Shown here in pieces: positions 4,465-5,511 of a DNA stretch of 5,511 bases. Made by a program: the position numbers and the translations under genes. The notes under the pieces were generated by a model, which saw only the letters and a program-made list of their open reading frames with translations, did no database searches and had not been told where the DNA came from. Numbering within the stretch: position 1 is the stretch's first letter; the number at the start of each line of letters is the position of its first letter. Source of the stretch: Oscillospiraceae bacterium (GTDB lineage: Bacteria; Bacillota; Clostridia; Oscillospirales; Ruminococcaceae); assembly GCA_017394565.1 (NCBI GenBank), contig JAFPXW010000327.1, forward strand, positions 1 to 5,511. The letters run 5' to 3'.

Positions 4465-4689
4465 ATGCGCTATGATGTTCTGACCATGATCGGCATTTTT
4501 CTGCCTGTGCCGCTGACGGTTCTCTCGCTCATCGGACTGATCGTCACAAGCATTCGCTCCAGAAACGGCAAAAGTTTGCACTCCAGACGCATCTGGGGCA
4601 TTCTGCTCGTTGTTTCCGTGTTCTGGCTAATCGGCTCTGCCGCGATCGTGTACGGTCTGGCACGAAGCACAGGACCGGAATTGGCATAG
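4465..4689 (+). CDS. Small membrane protein with two transmembrane segments
   Basis: This 74-aa hydrophobic protein has two likely membrane helices, at about residues 6-30 (LTMIGIFLPVPLTVLSLIGL region) and 43-66 (IWGILLVVSVFWLIGSAAIV region). They are joined by a basic loop, RSRNGKSLHSRR. By the positive-inside rule the loop should face the cytoplasm and both ends the outside. AAAGGAGA (4451-4458) lies 6 nt before the ATG. No separate promoter is evident: the gene begins 24 nt after a strong terminator, so it is either expressed by read-through or has a weak promoter within the terminator region. It does not look like part of the gdhA unit, which has its own promoter downstream. No family is recognised, and the short length and lack of motifs prevent a functional call. 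Confidence 0.68.
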   Translation: MRYDVLTMIGIFLPVPLTVLSLIGLIVTSIRSRNGKSLHSRRIWGILLVVSVFWLIGSAAIVYGLARSTGPELA

Positions 4690-4747
4690 TCCCTTTTGTA
4701 TAGTTTCACCGATAACGCCCATCGGAATGCTCCGGTTGGTCAGCAAT

Positions 4748-4808
4748 TTAAAAAAAACAGAAAAATTTGAAAAAAATACTTGCAATTGAAAGCGAACTGT
4801 GCTATAAT
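4748..4808 (+). promoter_or_regulatory. gdhA promoter with A-tract upstream element
   Basis: -35 TTGCAA (4780-4785), 17-nt spacer, and extended -10 TGCTATAAT (4800-4808). Phased A and T tracts at about 4748-4778 resemble an UP element for the RNA polymerase alpha subunit. The predicted start is about 4815. The combination suggests high expression. Confidence 0.83.
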
Positions 4809-4815
4809 AGAGATA

Positions 4816-4849
4816 CCGCGTGAGAAATACAACTGTTTTCCACTGGCGG
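4816..4849 (+). promoter_or_regulatory. Bulged stem-loop at the 5' end of the gdhA mRNA
   Basis: Three consecutive helices stack: CCGC (4816-4819) with GCGG (4846-4849), GTG (4820-4822) with CAC (4841-4843), and GAAA (4824-4827) with TTTC (4837-4840). They are separated by one bulged A and by a TG bulge, giving 11 bp with a 9-nt loop. The hairpin begins at or next to the predicted +1, and its 3' side ends 9 nt before the ribosome binding site (starting about 4859). Confidence 0.6.
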
Positions 4850-4874
4850 AATTTTATGTAGGAGGTTCTTAACA

Positions 4875-5511
4875 ATGGCGTTAAAGAATCAGTATCTCCT
4901 TGACCTTCTGGAAAGAGTCAAGGCAAGAAATCAGGGCGAACCTGAGTTCATTCAGACAGTAACAGAGGTTTTCGAGTCCGTTGAGCCGCTGGCAGAAAAG
5001 AGACAGGATCTCATCGATGCAGGCGTGTTCGAGAGAATCGTAGAGCCGGAGCGCCAGATCGTGTTCCGTGTACCGTGGGTTGATGACAACGGCAAGGTAC
5101 AGGTTAACCGCGGCTTCCGTGTACAGTTCAATTCCGCAATCGGCCCGTACAAGGGTGGTCTGCGTTTCGCTCCCAATGTATATATCGGTATCATCAAGTT
5201 CCTCGGCTTCGAGCAGATCTTCAAGAACTCCCTGACCGGTCTGCCGATGGGCGGCGGCAAGGGCGGTTCTGACTTCGATCCGCAGGGCAAGTCCGACGCT
5301 GAGGTAATGCGTTTCTGCCAGAGCTTCATGACTGAGCTTTGCAAGCACATCGGCCCGAACACCGACGTTCCGGCTGGTGACATCGGTGTAGGCGGCCGTG
5401 AGATCGGCTATCTGTTCGGTCAGTACAAGAGAATCCGCAACGAGTTCACTGGTGTCCTCACTGGTAAGGGTATGCAGTACGGCGGTTCTCTGATCCGTCC
5501 GGAGGCTACCG
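4875..5511 (+). CDS. gdhA: NADP-type glutamate dehydrogenase, N-terminal part (3' end outside window)
   Basis: The first 212 codons are present of a hexameric family I glutamate dehydrogenase, normally about 445-450 aa. It interconverts 2-oxoglutarate plus ammonia and L-glutamate in the cytoplasm, and in gut Firmicutes is a main route of ammonia assimilation. Diagnostic residues: K93 in GPYKGGLRF, K117 in QIFKNSL, catalytic K129 in PMGGGKGGSDFD, and D169 in PAGDIGVGGRE. All are shifted by +4 from the Clostridium symbiosum enzyme (K89, K113, K125, D165). The nucleotide-binding domain, which decides NADP versus NAD use, lies mostly outside; NADP is inferred from overall similarity. GGAGG (4861-4865) is 9 nt before the ATG. 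An unusual stretch is RFAPNVYIGIIKFLG (98-111), where relatives mostly have RFHPSVNLSILKFLG. The reading frame is open to the right edge. Confidence 0.95.
   Translation, partial: MALKNQYLLDLLERVKARNQGEPEFIQTVTEVFESVEPLAEKRQDLIDAGVFERIVEPERQIVFRVPWVDDNGKVQVNRGFRVQFNSAIGPYKGGLRFAPNVYIGIIKFLGFEQIFKNSLTGLPMGGGKGGSDFDPQGKSDAEVMRFCQSFMTELCKHIGPNTDVPAGDIGVGGREIGYLFGQYKRIRNEFTGVLTGKGMQYGGSLIRPEAT

Noticed and set aside
4709..4725. Hairpin CCGAT/ATCGG after the small membrane-protein gene
   Set aside because: The stem is only 5 bp and no T run follows. It is too weak to call a terminator.
4881..5383. Minus-strand open frames of 155 and 143 aa
   Set aside because: Both are antisense to gdhA, whose sense-strand frame is unmistakable.
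1..5511. CRISPR array, tRNA, rRNA, transposase gene, replication origin or phage genes
   Set aside because: No regularly spaced repeats, cloverleaf, rRNA-like sequence, transposase motif or phage structural gene was seen on either strand.

Overview
The window looks like chromosomal DNA from a gut or rumen Firmicute of the Ruminococcus / Oscillospiraceae type. This is inferred from moderate GC content, strong AAGGAGG-type ribosome binding sites, sigma-A promoters close to TTGACA-17-TATAAT, a Clostridium-type hexameric glutamate dehydrogenase and a GH26-like glycoside hydrolase. The species cannot be fixed from sequence alone.

Layout, left to right. (1) 2-397: the C-terminal end of a ClpB-type disaggregase on the plus strand. 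(2) 413-1554: a minus-strand block. It holds a small XRE/Cro-type repressor (1339-1554) with its own terminator, then a VapBC-like toxin-antitoxin operon (DUF2281-like antitoxin 1001-1228, PIN toxin 627-1004, ATGA overlap) with a near-consensus promoter. Almost the same 34-bp terminator hairpin occurs on both sides of the toxin-antitoxin module (413-446 and 1305-1338). A 161-bp palindromic MITE-like element (462-622) lies between the toxin stop codon and the left hairpin. (3) 1605-2127: a divergent plus-strand mini-operon. It carries a 72-aa zinc-ribbon / glycine-rich hydrophobic protein and a 53-aa lipoprotein, from a strong promoter with a palindrome at its predicted start point to a terminator. 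(4) 2169-3695: a monocistronic GH26-like glycoside hydrolase without a signal peptide. (5) 3781-4440: a strong promoter, a roughly 155-nt leader that can fold, a 143-aa protein with an N-terminal alpha-helical region and a C-terminal double-CxxC zinc ribbon, and a strong terminator. (6) 4465-4689: a 74-aa protein with two membrane segments. (7) 4780-5511: promoter with A-rich upstream tract, a bulged stem-loop at the mRNA 5' end, and the first 212 codons of an NADP-type glutamate dehydrogenase (gdhA), cut by the window end.

The ends (clpB, gdhA) are housekeeping genes. The stretch of about 1.7 kb from 413 to 2127 has the character of an accessory insert: toxin-antitoxin, small repressor, MITE, orphan zinc-ribbon and lipoprotein genes. 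The most useful observations are the MITE wedged between toxin gene and terminator, the duplicated terminator hairpins, the small lipoprotein gene, the structured leader of the 143-aa zinc-ribbon gene, and the 5'-terminal stem-loop of gdhA.
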